In this document: positions 6,898 through 8,017 of the stretch, piece by piece | Numbering within the stretch: position 1 is the first letter of the stretch | Layout of the letters: the number at the start of each line of letters is the position of its first letter | Source: Bacillota bacterium | GTDB taxonomy: Bacteria; Bacillota; Clostridia; Saccharofermentanales; Fastidiosipilaceae | Direction of reading: 5' to 3' | Assembly (NCBI GenBank): GCA_023420715.1 | Contig: JAEZVR010000059.1 | Coordinates: 1-8,017, forward strand | Length of the DNA stretch: 8,017 nt | The notes under the pieces: model-generated | The model's database searches: none | The model's input: the letters and a program-made list of their open reading frames with translations, nothing else | Told to the model about the DNA's origin: nothing | Position numbers and translations under genes: made by a program

Positions 6898-7050
6898 ACT
6901 GCTGGTGAGACTTTAATTTTGAATTTGCCGGGGAGCCCCAAAGCGGCGCGCGAAAACTTTCAAGCGGTTCAAGCGATTTTGCCCCATGGTATTGATGTGT
7001 TAAACCGCGAAGTCCAAGATTGTGCTGTGGATTTGAATCTGCTTGGATAA
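6898..7050 (+). pseudogene. 5'-truncated remnant of a MogA/MoaB-type molybdopterin biosynthesis gene
   Basis: Read in frame from 6898 to the TAA at 7048-7050, about 50 codons match the C-terminal end of the MogA/MoaB family (molybdopterin adenylyltransferase-type proteins of molybdenum cofactor synthesis). The diagnostic block is TLILNLPGSPKAARENF starting at 6910, followed by QAILPHGIDVLNREVQDC; the family's conserved run is NLPGSPKA plus an LPH-type helix. The family is usually about 160 residues, so the N-terminal two thirds, including most of the MPT-binding fold, are absent: the frame is closed by TAA at 6874-6876, with the ssrA terminator just before that. There is no in-frame ATG and no ribosome binding site. 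The remnant keeps its frame and stop, which suggests fairly recent loss. It is almost certainly not expressed as a working enzyme. Family assignment rests on motif recognition alone. Confidence 0.75.
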
Positions 7051-7078
7051 GCGACTGATCGCTCTGTCGGCGTAATCC

Positions 7079-7393
7079 TTATCCCAGGTAATATGCCGCT
7101 TCACTCAAATGAATGTAATAGACTTCGGCTTCGGTATAACCCAAAGATTTGATGTATTGGATGATCAATTTTGCCGTTGCTTCTTCCATGGCTTTATCGC
7201 GCTGAAATTGCTTGATTTCAACAAGTGGATAGCCCGCGTCTGGTTTTCCATCTATGAAAATTGGGTTGATGTCACATTGAAATAAAAAATAATCTGCGGG
7301 TGTTTCATTGATCTTGGCTAAGTCATTCAACAGGAGCTTGCTCATGGCACAGACGGTTTCTTGGGGTAATCCTTTGACTATGATTTGGGGCAT
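7079..7393 (-). CDS. DUF1904 family protein (tautomerase-like fold)
   Basis: A 104-residue cytoplasmic protein of unknown role. The opening MPQIIVKGLP, the central ETPADYFLFQ and the later GYPLVEIKQFQRD fit the DUF1904 family, whose members take a tautomerase/MIF-like fold as I recall it. The proline directly after the initiator methionine, here Pro2, is the position of the catalytic proline in true tautomerases; whether it is active here is unknown. No signal peptide or membrane segment is visible. ATG 7391-7393 is supported by AAAGGA (7401-7406) 7 bases upstream. It is transcribed towards the mog/moaB remnant, ending 28 bp from it, and is divergent from the threonine dehydratase gene with 68 bp between starts. 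I see no clear terminator after its stop. Confidence 0.85.
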   Translation of the reverse strand: MPQIIVKGLPQETVCAMSKLLLNDLAKINETPADYFLFQCDINPIFIDGKPDAGYPLVEIKQFQRDKAMEEATAKLIIQYIKSLGYTEAEVYYIHLSEAAYYLG

Positions 7394-7409
7394 GGTGGTT
7401 TCCTTTCAG

Positions 7410-7418
7410 TGCTATAAT
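7410..7418 (+). promoter_or_regulatory. Extended -10 promoter of the threonine dehydratase gene
   Basis: TGCTATAAT at 7410-7418 is a consensus extended -10; no good -35 is seen at the usual distance, as is common for this promoter class. Transcription would start near 7425 and give a leader of about 37 bases. The same TGCTATA core occurs before the phosphohexomutase gene. Confidence 0.7.
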
Positions 7419-7428
7419 GATTGCTGTT

Positions 7429-7458
7429 ATTTTACGAACGGGAAGAAGGAAATTGCAA
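7429..7458 (-). promoter_or_regulatory. Candidate promoter of the DUF1904 gene
   Basis: On the minus strand, -35 TTGCAA (7458-7453) and -10 TAAAAT (7434-7429) are separated by 18 bases, giving a leader of roughly 30 bases before ATG 7393. The -35 lies in the leader of the opposite gene, 3 bases from its start codon. Confidence 0.5.
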
Positions 7459-7461
7459 GCG

Positions 7462-8017
7462 ATGTCTATGGATTTACAAGCATTTGAACAGGCAAGATCA
7501 GTTTTACAGCCTATTTTGAGAGAAACCAAATTGATTCATAGCCCACATTTTTCACAGCTGTTTCATCACCAGATTTATTTAAAACCTGAAAACCTTCAAG
7601 TCACCGGTTCGTATAAAATTCGCGGGGCCTATCATGCGGTATCTAAACTGAATGCAGAACAGCGGGTGCACGGTTTGATTACGGCATCTGCTGGAAATCA
7701 TGCACAAGGGCTGGCAATGGCAGGTCAAATGGCTGGTGTACCTGTCACAATTGTCATGCCGGAAACCACGCCATTCTTAAAAGTGAATCGGACCAAAAGC
7801 TACGGGGCCGAGGTGGTCTTATATGGATTTACGTTCGATGACGCTTGCCGACATGCGCAGCTGTTGGCGGATCAACATCAGATGACTTTTGTGCATCCGT
7901 TTGATCATGTGGATGTGGTGAGAGGACAGGGCACAATGGTTTTTGAGATCCTCAAAACCTTGCCCGAAACGGACATCATCATTGTCCCGGTAGGTGGCGG
8001 TGGGCTCATTGCAGGTG
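7462..8017 (+). CDS. Threonine dehydratase (threonine ammonia-lyase), N-terminal part (3' end outside window)
   Basis: A pyridoxal-phosphate fold-type II enzyme that deaminates threonine to 2-oxobutanoate, either feeding isoleucine synthesis (IlvA type) or degrading threonine (TdcB type). The first 185 codons are visible and the frame runs off the right edge. Seen in order: the PLP-lysine block GSYKIRGA with Lys52, the substrate/cofactor loop SAGNHAQG at 76-83, the VMPETTP segment, and the glycine-rich phosphate-binding PVGGGGLIAG starting at 176. The short N-terminus of about 20 residues before the fold fits either type. The C-terminal part, where an ACT regulatory domain would separate subtypes, lies outside, so no symbol is given. 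ATG 7462 is preceded by AAGAAGGA (7443-7450) at a rather long 11-base spacing; ATG 7468 is further away and TTG 7453 too close. Confidence 0.93.
   Translation, partial: MSMDLQAFEQARSVLQPILRETKLIHSPHFSQLFHHQIYLKPENLQVTGSYKIRGAYHAVSKLNAEQRVHGLITASAGNHAQGLAMAGQMAGVPVTIVMPETTPFLKVNRTKSYGAEVVLYGFTFDDACRHAQLLADQHQMTFVHPFDHVDVVRGQGTMVFEILKTLPETDIIIVPVGGGGLIAG

Noticed and set aside
6750..6941. Minus-strand 63-codon open frame after ssrA
   Set aside because: It runs through the tmRNA end, the inverted repeat and the terminator, with no family resemblance; the forward mog/moaB remnant is the better reading of its part.
6762..7078. Integrated element or attachment-site duplication next to ssrA
   Set aside because: No integrase gene and no repeated copy of the tmRNA 3' end could be found in the window; only the mog/moaB fragment hints at rearrangement.
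7323..7529. Minus-strand 68-codon open frame overlapping the DUF1904 start and threonine dehydratase start
   Set aside because: It overlaps two better supported genes and their promoters in a different frame.

Overview
The window is a housekeeping segment of a bacterial chromosome, most likely from a Bacillota (low-GC Gram-positive) species of clostridial type. The clues are strong GGAGG-type ribosome binding sites, a TTG start, Gram-positive-style UvrB, PgcA-like phosphohexomutase and DnaE proteins, a DUF1904 gene of a kind frequent in Firmicutes, and extended -10 promoters. The genus cannot be fixed from the sequence alone.

Layout, left to right: the 3' part of uvrB (nucleotide excision repair; 1-825, cut by the left edge); a phosphoglucomutase/phosphomannomutase gene (872-2614) whose promoter overlaps the uvrB stop codon; a strong intrinsic terminator (2620-2653); dnaE, the replicative DNA polymerase III alpha subunit (2663-6349, TTG start); ssrA, the tmRNA of ribosome rescue (6391-6761), with its own promoter in the 41-bp gap after dnaE; an inverted repeat and an intrinsic terminator (6772-6857); a 5'-truncated remnant of a MogA/MoaB-type molybdopterin biosynthesis gene (about 6898-7050); a DUF1904 gene on the minus strand (7079-7393); and, divergent from it, the 5' part of a threonine dehydratase gene (7462 to the right edge).

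The genes do not form one pathway. uvrB and dnaE serve DNA repair and replication, ssrA rescues stalled ribosomes, the mutase feeds sugar phosphates to cell-envelope or storage synthesis, and threonine dehydratase opens isoleucine synthesis or threonine catabolism. All forward genes lie close together (gaps of 41-48 bp), but promoters and terminators visible between them suggest largely separate units. dnaE is the exception: its ribosome binding site sits directly after a terminator hairpin and it has no terminator of its own before ssrA.

I see no mobile element, CRISPR array, toxin-antitoxin pair, phage gene or obviously new system. The points most worth a second look are the degraded mog/moaB fragment downstream of ssrA, the terminator placed against the dnaE ribosome binding site, the paired hairpins after ssrA, and the overlapping divergent promoters between the DUF1904 gene and the threonine dehydratase gene.
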